A stretch of 64,000 nt of DNA from Agromyces italicus DSM 16388 (GTDB lineage: Bacteria > Actinomycetota > Actinomycetes > Actinomycetales > Microbacteriaceae). Location of the stretch: assembly GCF_000421545.1 (NCBI RefSeq), contig NZ_ATXF01000006.1:372001-436000 (forward strand), given 5' to 3'. A program made the translations under genes and the position numbers. Positions 1-7,652 of the stretch are shown piece by piece. The notes beneath the pieces were generated by a model. It worked only from the letters and a program-made list of their open reading frames with translations, was not told the DNA's origin and did not search any database. Position 1 is the first letter of the stretch; each line of letters begins with the position of its first letter.

Positions 1-814
1 TCTGGTCGTTGGCCGCGAACACGCCCGTCACCCCCGAGTCGACGACCGCCGCGGCCGCCGCGAACCCGGATCGCGCCGTCCAGTCTCCGGCGATGACGGG
101 GCCGGTCTCGAGGCCCCTCGTCTCGAGCTCGGCGAGGTAGCCCGCGCGGCGCGCCTCGGCCTCGAGCCAGTCGGCGGGCCCGGCGAGGTGCGCGACGCGA
201 CGGTGCCCGGCGTCGGCGAGGCATCCGACCGCTGCCCGGGCACCGGCCGACTGGTCGACCGAGAAGCTGCGGGCGTCGTGCCCCGCCGAGTGCAGGGTGA
301 CGACGGGAACGCCGATCTCGAGCACGTCGAGCGTCTCGATCGTGCGCGCGTGCGGCGCCACGACGACGAGCCCCTCGACCGACTGCGCGAGGAGGTGCTC
401 GACCGCCGCAGTGACGGAAGCTGCGTCGCCCGAGTCGACGAACGCCGCGCTCACCCAGTACCCGGCAGCGCGAGCCGCCGATTCGACCGCGGCGATGCTG
501 CGCGAGGGGCCGTACTGCAACGCGTCCGAGGCGAGCACGCCGAACGTGCGCGAGCGACGTGTGCCGAGGGCTCGCGCCGCGTTGTTCATTCGGTAATCGA
601 GCTCGCCCATCGCGGCGAGCACCCGCTCCTTCGTGGCGGTGGCGACCTCGGGGTGGTCGTTGAGCACGCGCGACACGGTCTGCCGCGAGACCCCCGCGAG
701 TGCGGCGACCTCGCGCACGCCGACGGCGCGGGCGGTCGCCTGGCGCAGTGCCCCGACGGGCTCGCCGGCGGCGCCGGCCGCGGCCTCCGGCACCCCGTGC
801 TCGACGTCGCTCAC
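1..814 (-). CDS. LacI-family transcriptional regulator (C-terminus beyond the window)
   Basis: DNA-binding repressor of the LacI/GalR family, truncated by the left window edge. Read on the minus strand from a GTG at 814, preceded by a GGAGGT Shine-Dalgarno at 821-826. Residues about 33-54 form the LacI helix-turn-helix (VREVAALAGVSRQTVSRVLN), followed by the hinge region and a periplasmic-binding-protein-like effector domain (visible segments include VEGLVVVAPHART and VFAANDQ at the edge). The 30-residue N-terminal extension before the helix-turn-helix is Ala/Gly-rich and ordinary for the group. The gene lies 58 bp downstream of the alditol oxidase gene in the same direction, so it could be the last gene of that operon, but no operator-like palindrome is evident in front of it. 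The ligand is unknown; a pentose or pentitol is a guess from context. Confidence 0.9.
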   Translation of the reverse strand, partial: MSDVEHGVPEAAAGAAGEPVGALRQATARAVGVREVAALAGVSRQTVSRVLNDHPEVATATKERVLAAMGELDYRMNNAARALGTRRSRTFGVLASDALQYGPSRSIAAVESAARAAGYWVSAAFVDSGDAASVTAAVEHLLAQSVEGLVVVAPHARTIETLDVLEIGVPVVTLHSAGHDARSFSVDQSAGARAAVGCLADAGHRRVAHLAGPADWLEAEARRAGYLAELETRGLETGPVIAGDWTARSGFAAAAAVVDSGVTGVFAANDQ

Positions 815-872
815 CCGGCCACCTCCATCGCCCGAGTGTACGACCAGCACGAGGCGACGCGGGGATGCGACC

Positions 873-2180
873 TCAGAGCCCGAGCCGTTCGAGGTACGCG
901 TTCGTGAAGCACCGCTCGGGGTCCATCCGCTCGCGGAGCGCCGCGAAGTCGGCCCAGCGCGGGTACCGACCGCGCAGTTCCTCGGCGGGCAGCGCGAACA
1001 GCTTGCCCCAGTGCGGCCTCGCCGTTTCGGGCAGCGCAGCCTCGATGACGGGCAGTAGCGCCTCGACCGCCGCCTGCTCGGGCCGCCACGTGAAGTGGAG
1101 GGCGACGGCGTCGGCCCCGTGCGACAGGCTCAGCCAGAGCGGGTCGGCCGCGACCGTGCGGATCTCGCACACGAACAGTAGCGGCGCGATACGACCCGCG
1201 AGCGAGCGCACCGCCTCGATCGCCGCGATCGCGTCACGGCGCGGCACGAGGTACTCCGACTGGAGCTCCTCGCCGGCCGACGGCGTGAACGCCAGCCGGA
1301 AGTGCGGCAGCCGCTCGTGCCACGGACCGGCGACGCCGAGCTGCTCGGTCGTCGCCTCGGTCGCCCCGCCCGGCACCGGATGCCGCGGCCGATCGGCGGG
1401 CGTCGCACCGAGCCGCTCGACCACGAAGGCGGATGTCTCTTCAGCGGGCGTCGGCCCCGAGGCATCCGTGCGCTGCTTCACCCAGAGCAGCTCGGCGGTG
1501 TCGGTGGCCTGCCAGGTCGTGAAGATGCTCACGCTCGTCGCGAGCGAGGTCACCCGGTCGAACTCGGCGAGCATCGCCTCCCATCTCGGGCGATCGAACA
1601 CGTGCTGCGCGACTTCGTACCTCGGCTCGACGTCGAGCTCGAACGCCGTGACGACGCCGAGAGCGCCGAGGTGCACGACCGCGCCGTCGAAGTCGGCGTC
1701 GTCGCGCTGGAGGGTGCGGGACGAACCGTCGGCCGTCGCGAACCCGATGGCGCGCACCGCGGTCGCGAGTGAGCCGATGCGGTCGCCGGAGCCGTGCGTG
1801 CCGGTCGCGATCGCGCCCGCAACCGAGATGTGCGGCAGCGAGGCGAGGTTCGCGAGGGCGAGCCCCCGGGCATGCAGCGCCTCGGCGAGCGCGCCGTACC
1901 GCACGCCGCCCGAGACGCGCACCACGCCCGGGGCGCTGCCCGCGTCGATCACGACGGGCAGCCCGTCGGTCTCGATGAGCGTGCCGTTCGTGTCGGCGAG
2001 GTCGTTGAAGCTGTGCCGCGAGCCGAGCGCGCGGAAGCGCCCGGTGCCGCCGGCCCCTGCTCCGCCGCCCGCGAGCAGCTCCTGCAACTCGGGCACGGAG
2101 CGCGGCCGCACGACCCGCGCCGCCCCGTACTCGAGGTTGCCTGCCCAGTTGCGCCCAGCGCCCGCACTCGTGTCCTGCAT
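873..2180 (-). CDS. FAD-dependent alditol/xylitol oxidase
   Basis: Flavoprotein oxidase of the vanillyl-alcohol oxidase fold, most similar in remembered sequence to Streptomyces alditol oxidase (AldO), which oxidises xylitol, sorbitol or other alditols at C1 with O2, giving the aldose and H2O2. Seen: the GRNWAGNLEY start typical of this group, the FAD-attachment segment LGSRHSFND (His56 being the expected covalent flavin ligand), SLPHISVAGAIATGTHGSG, PGPWHERLPHFR, CEIRTVAAD with the substrate-contacting Glu/Arg pair, and HWGK near the C-terminus. ATG 2180 gives 435 residues; in-frame GTGs at 2186 and 2189 are alternatives, and the 2186 GTG would overlap the preceding stop as GTGA. Last enzyme of the arabinosaccharide operon. 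Presumably it handles arabinitol/xylitol-type polyols there; that is inference. Confidence 0.85.
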   Translation of the reverse strand: MQDTSAGAGRNWAGNLEYGAARVVRPRSVPELQELLAGGGAGAGGTGRFRALGSRHSFNDLADTNGTLIETDGLPVVIDAGSAPGVVRVSGGVRYGALAEALHARGLALANLASLPHISVAGAIATGTHGSGDRIGSLATAVRAIGFATADGSSRTLQRDDADFDGAVVHLGALGVVTAFELDVEPRYEVAQHVFDRPRWEAMLAEFDRVTSLATSVSIFTTWQATDTAELLWVKQRTDASGPTPAEETSAFVVERLGATPADRPRHPVPGGATEATTEQLGVAGPWHERLPHFRLAFTPSAGEELQSEYLVPRRDAIAAIEAVRSLAGRIAPLLFVCEIRTVAADPLWLSLSHGADAVALHFTWRPEQAAVEALLPVIEAALPETARPHWGKLFALPAEELRGRYPRWADFAALRERMDPERCFTNAYLERLGL

Positions 2181-2182
2181 GG

Positions 2183-2506
2183 TCACCACCGTACGGTCGG
2201 CCAGCCCTCGCCGTCCCCCTCGATCGGCCGCGGCGCGAGTTCGAACGCCCCACCCGCGTCGCCGCCGTAGTCGTGGATCGCGAGAATGTCGCCCCAGACC
2301 TCGCCCTCGTACCGCCAGCGCACCCCGTCGCTCGACGACCGGATCTGGACGCTGCCGTCGGCCACGGTCCCGTTGACGGTCGAGTAGACGTACCAGGTGC
2401 CGTCATCGCCCTGCACGAGCGCGGGGTGGTGCGTCGCGAGGTCGCCCGAGAGTTCGCGCGCGCGGCCAGCACGCCGAGGCATCCGTCGCGGTTCTGCGCC
2501 GCTCAC
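2183..2506 (-). pseudogene. Internally deleted GH43-type arabinanase/arabinosidase remnant
   Basis: An open frame of 107 codons starting with GTG at 2506, which overlaps the GH51 stop as GTGA (translational coupling). Its first about 70 residues match the N-terminal blade of GH43 enzymes (HHPALVQGDDGTWYVYSTV, then QIRSSSDGVRWRYEGEVW), but the normally 300-residue five-bladed propeller is missing. The sequence passes directly to what looks like the family's C-terminal end (HDYGGDAGGAFELAPRPIE followed by GWPTV). The general base Asp and acid Glu of the family cannot be identified, so the product should be inactive. The frame is preserved, so the deletion looks like an in-frame excision of about 200 codons. 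Calling it a remnant rather than a small new protein rests on recognition of the two ends; alignment to full-length GH43 would settle it. Confidence 0.7.
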
Positions 2507-3999
2507 CCGAGCGCGATCGCCGACCACGACACTGGAGGCAGCATCACCGAGAGCACGCCGTCGACGAGCCTCGCCCCCTCGAGATCCTTGAGCCCGACCC
2601 GGTGCTGGTCGGCGAGGGTGTTCTTCGCATACACGTCGTCGTCCCAGAAGGTCACGGCCTCGGTGATGCCGTGCACACCGAGCTGCGCCACGTCGACCTG
2701 CACCTCGACGGGCGTGCGGCCGCGGTTCACGAGGAAGACCGCCGACGAGTCGTCGTCGTGCGTCACGACGGAGTCGACGAGCGGGGCGTCGCCGTACGCC
2801 ACGGTCTTGTAGGTGCCGACCTCGATGCGCGGGCGCAGCACCTCGCCCCGGGCGAGGCGGGAAGTCACCGAGAACGGGAAGAAGGTCGTCTGCCGCCATG
2901 CGTCGCCGCCGGGCTCGGTCATGATGGGCGCGATGACGTTGACGAGCTGCGCGAGCGAGGCGCTCGCCACCCGGTCGTGGTTCTTCAGCAGGGTGATCAG
3001 CAAGTTCCCGAGCACGACGGCGTCGGCGACCGAGTAGACATCTTCGAGCTGGCGAGGTGCGTAGCGCCACTGGTCGTTGACCTCGTCGGACTCGCGGTGC
3101 TCGTCGAGGTACCAGATGTTCCACTCGTCGAACGAGAGCTTGATCTTCTTCTTCGACTTGAGCTTGTTGCCGACGTGGTCGGCGGTCGCGACGACAGTCT
3201 CGATGAAGTACTGCATGTCGAGCGAGGCGGCCAGATAGGAGTCGAGGTCGCCGCCGCGCTCCTGGTAGTACGCGTGGCACGAGATGAAGTCGACGTGGTC
3301 GTAGGCGTGCTCGAGCACCGTGCGCTCCCAGTCGCCGAAGGTCGGCATCGATGACGACGACGAGCCGCACACCACGAGCTCGAGGCTCTTGTCGGCCGCC
3401 TTCATGGCCTGCGCCGTGCGGGCGGCGATCTTGCCGTAGTCGTCGGCGGTCATGTACCCCGTCTGCCACGGGCCGTCCATCTCGTTACCGAGGCACCACA
3501 TGCGGATGTCGTGCGGTAGGGCGGTGCCGTTCGCGATGCGCTGGTCGCTGAGCGCCGTGCCCGACGGGTGGTTGCAGTACTCGAGCAGGTCGAGCGCCGC
3601 CTCGATGCCGCGGGTGCCGAGGTTCACCGCCATCATCAGCTCTGAGCCGGTGAGCTTCAGCCACCGCGAGAACTCGTCGACGCCGACCTGGTTGGTCTCG
3701 AGCGAGTGCCATGCCAGGTCACGGCGCACCGGTCGCTCGTCGCGCGGTCCGACGCTGTCCTCCCACCGGAACCCGGACACGAAGTTGCCGCCGGGGTAGC
3801 GGATGGTCGACGAGCCGAGCTCGCGCACGAGGTCGACGACGTCCATGCGGAACCCGTCGTCGTTCGCGGTCGGGTGCCCGGGCTCGTAGATGCCGTCGTA
3901 CACGCACCGGCCGAGGTGCTCGACGAACGATCCGAAGATGCGACGGTCGACCGGGGCGACGACCGCCTCGCGGTCGACGCTGATGAGTGCCTTGTTCAC
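2503..3999 (-). CDS. abfA: GH51 alpha-L-arabinofuranosidase (intracellular)
   Basis: Retaining exo-glycosidase that releases terminal alpha-L-arabinofuranose from arabino-oligosaccharides imported by the adjacent ABC transporter. The family signature is complete: FGSFVEHLGR near the N-terminus, IRYPGGNFVSGFRW, the acid/base Glu173 in CLGNEMDGPWQ and the nucleophile Glu292 in LSFDEWNIWY, positions nearly identical to the well-studied Geobacillus enzyme (175 and 294). At 498 residues it has the usual length, with no signal peptide. The GTG at 3999 is chosen because AAAGGA lies seven bases upstream; the frame extends further, to 4059, without a good ribosome site. It follows the permease gene by about 90 bp and is translationally coupled to the GH43 remnant. 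Confidence 0.93.
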   Translation of the reverse strand: MNKALISVDREAVVAPVDRRIFGSFVEHLGRCVYDGIYEPGHPTANDDGFRMDVVDLVRELGSSTIRYPGGNFVSGFRWEDSVGPRDERPVRRDLAWHSLETNQVGVDEFSRWLKLTGSELMMAVNLGTRGIEAALDLLEYCNHPSGTALSDQRIANGTALPHDIRMWCLGNEMDGPWQTGYMTADDYGKIAARTAQAMKAADKSLELVVCGSSSSSMPTFGDWERTVLEHAYDHVDFISCHAYYQERGGDLDSYLAASLDMQYFIETVVATADHVGNKLKSKKKIKLSFDEWNIWYLDEHRESDEVNDQWRYAPRQLEDVYSVADAVVLGNLLITLLKNHDRVASASLAQLVNVIAPIMTEPGGDAWRQTTFFPFSVTSRLARGEVLRPRIEVGTYKTVAYGDAPLVDSVVTHDDDSSAVFLVNRGRTPVEVQVDVAQLGVHGITEAVTFWDDDVYAKNTLADQHRVGLKDLEGARLVDGVLSVMLPPVSWSAIALG

Positions 4000-4050
4000 T
4001 GGATTTCCTTTGTCGAGGCCGGGGCCATTGGCCGTCGGCCGGGAGTGACC

Positions 4051-4068
4051 GGATGCCACGTGGCATCC
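4051..4068. repeat. 18-bp perfect palindrome between permease and arabinofuranosidase genes
   Basis: GGATGCCACGTGGCATCC is an uninterrupted inverted repeat in the 93-bp gap between the MalG-type permease and abfA. In the leftward mRNA it could fold into a short hairpin. It might modulate readthrough from the transporter genes to the hydrolase, or protect mRNA ends; no T-tract follows, so it is not a classical terminator. GGATGCC is a common string in this genome, so chance is possible. Confidence 0.4.
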
Positions 4069-4092
4069 CTGATTCGTCTGGGGGCTGCGCCG

Positions 4093-5058
4093 CTACTTGA
4101 TCGAGCCGACCGAGAGGCCGCCCTGCCAGTAGCGCTGGAGGAAGAGGAAGGAGAGCACGAGCGGCAGCACCGAGATGAAGGCGCCCGAGGTGATGAGGTT
4201 CCACACCTGTTCGCCGCCGGCGCCGGCGTTCGAGAGCGCCGTCCAGCGGTTGAGGCCGACCGTGACCGGCAGCAGCTGCGGGTCGGTGAGCACGGCGAGC
4301 GGCAGGAAGAAGTTGTTCCAGGTGCCCACGACCGAGAGCAGCAGCACCGTGACGATCGCGGGCCGCAGCAACGGCAGCGCCACTTGGAAGAAGGTGCGGA
4401 TCTCGCCCGCACCGTCGATGCGTGCGGCCTCGAGCATCTCGTCGGGCACCGCGTCCTGCGTGTAGACGCGCATCAGGTACACGCCGAACGGGCTCAAGAG
4501 GCTCGGCAGGATCACGGCCCACGGGGTGTTGATGACGCCGTACTGGCTGAGCAGCATGAATGTCGGGATGACGAGTGCCGTCATCGGCACCATCACCGAG
4601 CCGAGCACCATCGTGAAGACGGCGCCGCGCCCCCTGAAGTCGTACTTCGCGAAGCCGTACCCGGCGAGGACCGCGAGCACCGTCGCACCGATGCCTCCGG
4701 CGAAGGCATAGAGGAACGAGTTGCCGAGCCATCGCCAGTAGATCCCGCCCTGGTGGGTGAACAGCTCGGCGATGTTCGAGAACAGCGCGAAGGTGTCGGC
4801 GAACCAGAACGCCGGGCTCGAGAACAGGCCGGCCGTGTCTTTCGTCGCGGCGACGACGAGCCACCAGATCGGCACGATGAAGTAGATCGCGAGGATCATT
4901 AGGAAGACGTGCGCGCCGATGCGTCGCGTGCCGCGGCCGCGCCCGTGGCCGCGCACGCTGCGGTCGACGTGCGAGGGTAGGCCCGTGGCAGTGGTCGGCG
5001 GATCGGTCGAGGCCGGGTCGCCTGCGCTGGTGTTCGTGCGTTGGGTGAAGATCGACAT
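4093..5058 (-). CDS. Carbohydrate ABC transporter permease (MalG type)
   Basis: Inner-membrane subunit of a CUT1 sugar importer. The 321-residue protein has a hydrophilic Gly/Arg-rich N-terminal tail of about 45 residues, then six predicted membrane segments beginning HVFLMILAIYFIVPIWWLVV. The ATPase-contact EAA loop is clear (EAARIDGAGEIRTFFQVALP). ATG 5058 shares one base with the stop of the upstream permease (TGATG), indicating translational coupling. No ATPase gene is present in the operon, as is usual for actinobacterial CUT1 systems that share an MsiK-like ATPase. Probable cargo: arabino-oligosaccharides, inferred from the downstream GH51. Confidence 0.93.
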   Translation of the reverse strand: MSIFTQRTNTSAGDPASTDPPTTATGLPSHVDRSVRGHGRGRGTRRIGAHVFLMILAIYFIVPIWWLVVAATKDTAGLFSSPAFWFADTFALFSNIAELFTHQGGIYWRWLGNSFLYAFAGGIGATVLAVLAGYGFAKYDFRGRGAVFTMVLGSVMVPMTALVIPTFMLLSQYGVINTPWAVILPSLLSPFGVYLMRVYTQDAVPDEMLEAARIDGAGEIRTFFQVALPLLRPAIVTVLLLSVVGTWNNFFLPLAVLTDPQLLPVTVGLNRWTALSNAGAGGEQVWNLITSGAFISVLPLVLSFLFLQRYWQGGLSVGSIK

Positions 5059-6011
5059 CACTTCAGTCCGCTCTGCTTGCGGGTGAGGAAGAGGAAGAGG
5101 AAGGAACCGGCGAACACGAGCGCGCCGAGCGAGAACGCGATGGCCGAGGCGTAGTTGAACTGGCTGTACGAGAAGGCCAGCGAATATGCGTACATGTTCG
5201 GCGTGTAGGCCGCGTCGATGGCGCCCTGGGCGACGTTGCGGAGCACGACCGGTTCGGTGAAGAACTGCAGGGTTCCGATGAGCGCGAACATGATGACCAT
5301 GACCATCGAGGAGCCGATCATCGGCACTTTGATGCGCATCGCGGTCTGCCAGCCGTTCGCGCCGTCGATTCGGGCGGCCTCGTAGATCGACGGGTCGATC
5401 GATCGCAGTGCCGCGTAGATGACGACCATGTAGTACCCGGCCCACTGCCAGGTGACGATGTTCACGAGGCTGCCGAAGATCGAATCGGCGGCGAGGAAAT
5501 CGGGGGTCTCGAGCCCGAAGGCGCCGAAGATCGTCGCCCCGGGGCCGAAGCGCGGGCTGTAGAGGAAGCTCCACATGAGCGCGCCGATCACGCCGGGGAT
5601 GGCGTAGGGCACGAAGATGAACAGTCGCGAGAGCTTCGAGAGCCGGGTCGCGAGGGTATCGAGCACCAGGGCGGCCGCGAGCGCGACGATGAGCTGCGCC
5701 GGGATCATGACGACCGCGAAAGCGAGCACCCGCAGCATTCCCTCGAGGAACAGCGGGTCGCTGAACGCCTTCACGTAGTTGCCGACTCCGGTGAAGTCGG
5801 TGCCCGTCGCGAGGGTCGAGGTGAACAGGCTCATGCCGAAGGCGTAGACGAGCGGGAAGACGAGGAACGTCGCGAAGACGATGAGGAACGGTGTCACGAA
5901 GAGCCATCCCCAGCGCTGCCGTCGGCGCAGGAGGGTCGAGCCGCCTGCGCGCGGTGCGCGGCGTCGACGCGTCGCGACGGGTGGCGCCGCGGCGGTGGTG
6001 TGGGTGGTCAT
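5058..6011 (-). CDS. Carbohydrate ABC transporter permease (MalF type)
   Basis: Membrane partner of the MalG-type permease in the arabinosaccharide importer. 317 residues: Arg-rich cytoplasmic N-terminus, first membrane span at WGWLFVTPFLIVFATFLVFP, six spans in all, and the EAA loop YEAARIDGANGWQTAMRIKVP. ATG 6011 is preferred over an in-frame start at 6059 because GAGGAG sits seven bases upstream. A strong hairpin (6069-6105) separates it from the binding-protein gene, so permease expression is probably set lower than that of the binding protein. Confidence 0.92.
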   Translation of the reverse strand: MTTHTTAAAPPVATRRRRAPRAGGSTLLRRRQRWGWLFVTPFLIVFATFLVFPLVYAFGMSLFTSTLATGTDFTGVGNYVKAFSDPLFLEGMLRVLAFAVVMIPAQLIVALAAALVLDTLATRLSKLSRLFIFVPYAIPGVIGALMWSFLYSPRFGPGATIFGAFGLETPDFLAADSIFGSLVNIVTWQWAGYYMVVIYAALRSIDPSIYEAARIDGANGWQTAMRIKVPMIGSSMVMVIMFALIGTLQFFTEPVVLRNVAQGAIDAAYTPNMYAYSLAFSYSQFNYASAIAFSLGALVFAGSFLFLFLTRKQSGLK

Positions 6012-6068
6012 GCTCGCGCTCCTCGTCGAGGCGGTCGGTCGTCGGTGGGTGGTTTGCACTGAAGAGCC

Positions 6069-6105
6069 GGGCGGATGCCTCGAGGCCGGCCCGAGGCATC
6101 CGCCC
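6069..6105 (-). terminator. Intercistronic hairpin after the binding-protein gene
   Basis: Perfect 14-bp inverted repeat (arms 6069-6082 and 6092-6105, GGGCGGATGCCTCG and its complement) with a 9-nt loop, starting 7 bp after the stop of the solute-binding-protein gene. The position matches the hairpins of malE-malF-type operons, where partial termination and 3'-end protection raise binding-protein over permease levels. No U-tract follows, so attenuation or mRNA stabilisation is likelier than full termination. Confidence 0.75.
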
Positions 6106-6111
6106 TGCCCG

Positions 6112-7443
6112 TTACTTCAGCGTGAAGCCCTGCTCGGTCGCGTACTTCTCGAGCGAGATCTGGAGGTCGTCGAGTGCGGTCGCCGAGTCCTTCTCGCCCT
6201 CGACCATCGCGAAGAGCTGCTCGGTGAGCTGGTCGTACGCGTAGTTCTGGAAGGGGCTGAAGGTGAAGCCGGTGTAGCCGCCGGCCGCTTCGAGGAAGAC
6301 GTCCTTGTTGATCTGCTGCCCGCCGAAGAACGGGTACTCGAGGTCGCGGAAGTAGTCGGAATCGAGGATCGGCTTCCACAGCGGGAACAGCGCGGCCTGC
6401 TCGATGCCGAGCTTCCAGGCCTCCTCCGTGCCGAAGATCTCCTTGGCGACGAGGGCCGCGGCTTCCTTGTCCTTCGCCTGGCTGGTCACCGAGAACGCCG
6501 AGCCGCCCCAATTGATCTGAACCGGGTTCGCGGCATCCCACTGAGGAACCGGAGCGGCGCGCCACTCGGCGTCGCTGTCGGCATCCGAGAGTCCGCCGAG
6601 GTAGCCGGGGCCCCAGGCAGCGGCCACGTAGATCGCGTACGAGCCGTCGACGAGCTTGGTGTTGTAGTCGGCCGTGAAGGCGTCGTCGGTGGCGACGAGC
6701 CCCTTCTCGACGAGGTCGTTCCAGTATGCGAGGACCTTCTTCGAACCCTCATCGTTCACGTCGATGCCGATCTTGGTGGGGTTCGCGTTGTCGTAGTCGA
6801 ACGGCACCGAGCCGGCCTGGGCGAACAGCGCCTGGTTGTAGGCCCGGCCGTTGGTCGGGAAGTCGGCCAGCACGCCGGGGGCGCCCGCGTCCTTCAGCGC
6901 CTGTGCGGCGGCGGCGAACTCGTCCCACGTGGTGGGCGCGGCGATGCCGTGCTCGTCGAGGATGTCCTGGCGGTAGAGCATGCCCATCGGGCCGCCGTCG
7001 ACGGGGATCGCGTAGACCGCGTCGCCGCTCGAGACGTCCTTCCACGCGCCCTCGGTGTAGTCGCCCTGTACGTCGCTCGCGCCGTAGTCGGCGAGGTCGA
7101 CGAGACCGTCGCGGATCGAGAAGCTCGAGATCACCTCGGACTCGAGCTGGATGACGTCGGGAGCGCCGGAGCCCGCTTCGAGGGCCGTCGAGAACTTCGT
7201 GTACTCGTCGTTGCCCTGGCCGGCGTTGGTCCAGCAGACCTGGACGTCCTCGTGGGTCTCGTTGAAGAGGTCGACGACCGCTTCGAACTCGGGGTACCAG
7301 GCCCAGACGTCGACCTGGGTCGCGTCGGCGTTCACGATCTCGTTGGTGCAGGATGCCTCTTCGGCGCCGCCGGCCGAGCAGCCGGTGAGCGCGGCGGCGA
7401 CGACGGCGACGGCGCCGCCCGCGGCCAGGAACTTCGACTTCAT
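6112..7443 (-). CDS. Sugar ABC transporter substrate-binding lipoprotein
   Basis: Extracytoplasmic receptor of the importer, 443 residues. The N-terminus is a lipoprotein signal (MKSKFLAAGG, hydrophobic core, lipobox LTGC with Cys22), so the mature protein is membrane-anchored outside the cell. The body is of the SBP_bac_1 (maltose/oligosaccharide) type: VDVWAWYPEFEAVVDLFNET at the N-lobe, AYNQALFAQAG and INWGGSAFSVTSQAKDKEAA in the ligand-facing lobes. GAGGAAG precedes ATG 7443. First gene of the operon that continues through the permeases, abfA and alditol oxidase; the leader carries a LacI-type operator at 7533. Ligand inferred as arabino-oligosaccharide. Confidence 0.93.
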   Translation of the reverse strand: MKSKFLAAGGAVAVVAAALTGCSAGGAEEASCTNEIVNADATQVDVWAWYPEFEAVVDLFNETHEDVQVCWTNAGQGNDEYTKFSTALEAGSGAPDVIQLESEVISSFSIRDGLVDLADYGASDVQGDYTEGAWKDVSSGDAVYAIPVDGGPMGMLYRQDILDEHGIAAPTTWDEFAAAAQALKDAGAPGVLADFPTNGRAYNQALFAQAGSVPFDYDNANPTKIGIDVNDEGSKKVLAYWNDLVEKGLVATDDAFTADYNTKLVDGSYAIYVAAAWGPGYLGGLSDADSDAEWRAAPVPQWDAANPVQINWGGSAFSVTSQAKDKEAAALVAKEIFGTEEAWKLGIEQAALFPLWKPILDSDYFRDLEYPFFGGQQINKDVFLEAAGGYTGFTFSPFQNYAYDQLTEQLFAMVEGEKDSATALDDLQISLEKYATEQGFTLK

Positions 7444-7532
7444 TGTGCTGTGCTTCCTCTCGCGGTGGTGGACACCGATGTCTGTTCCGTCACGAGTGCG
7501 CCGGTCGGCGACGGTGGCGGTTCCGCTTGCTT

Positions 7533-7559
7533 TACAACGTTGTACGTAAACGTTGTAGA
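7533..7559. promoter_or_regulatory. LacI-type operator pair in front of the arabinosaccharide operon
   Basis: A perfect palindrome TACAACGTTGTA (7533-7544) is followed by a second, half-conserved copy (AAACGTTGTAGA, 7548-7559). LacI-family operators typically have this form with a central CG. The identical 12-mer recurs at 8705-8716 before the LacI gene, tying the adjacent repressor to both sites. The sites lie about 90 bp before the binding-protein start codon, where promoter occlusion is plausible. Confidence 0.85.
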
Positions 7560-7652
7560 GACATGATGCACCGGCAGGCCCGGGGTGTCAACCCAGGCTG
7601 GACGAGCGGACGGCCGGTGAGCGACCGCGGCGTGCGGTTGCAACTCGCGCAA

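Noticed and set aside
2183-2506. Frameshifted but otherwise full GH43 gene
   Set aside because: The available 324 bp cannot hold the missing two thirds of the protein in any frame, so it is a deletion rather than a frameshift.
5881-7566. Long plus-strand open frame (561 codons) opposite the binding-protein and permease genes
   Set aside because: It is antisense to two clearly recognised genes, Arg/Val/Glu-rich in the way of GC-biased shadow frames, with no ribosome site or domain.
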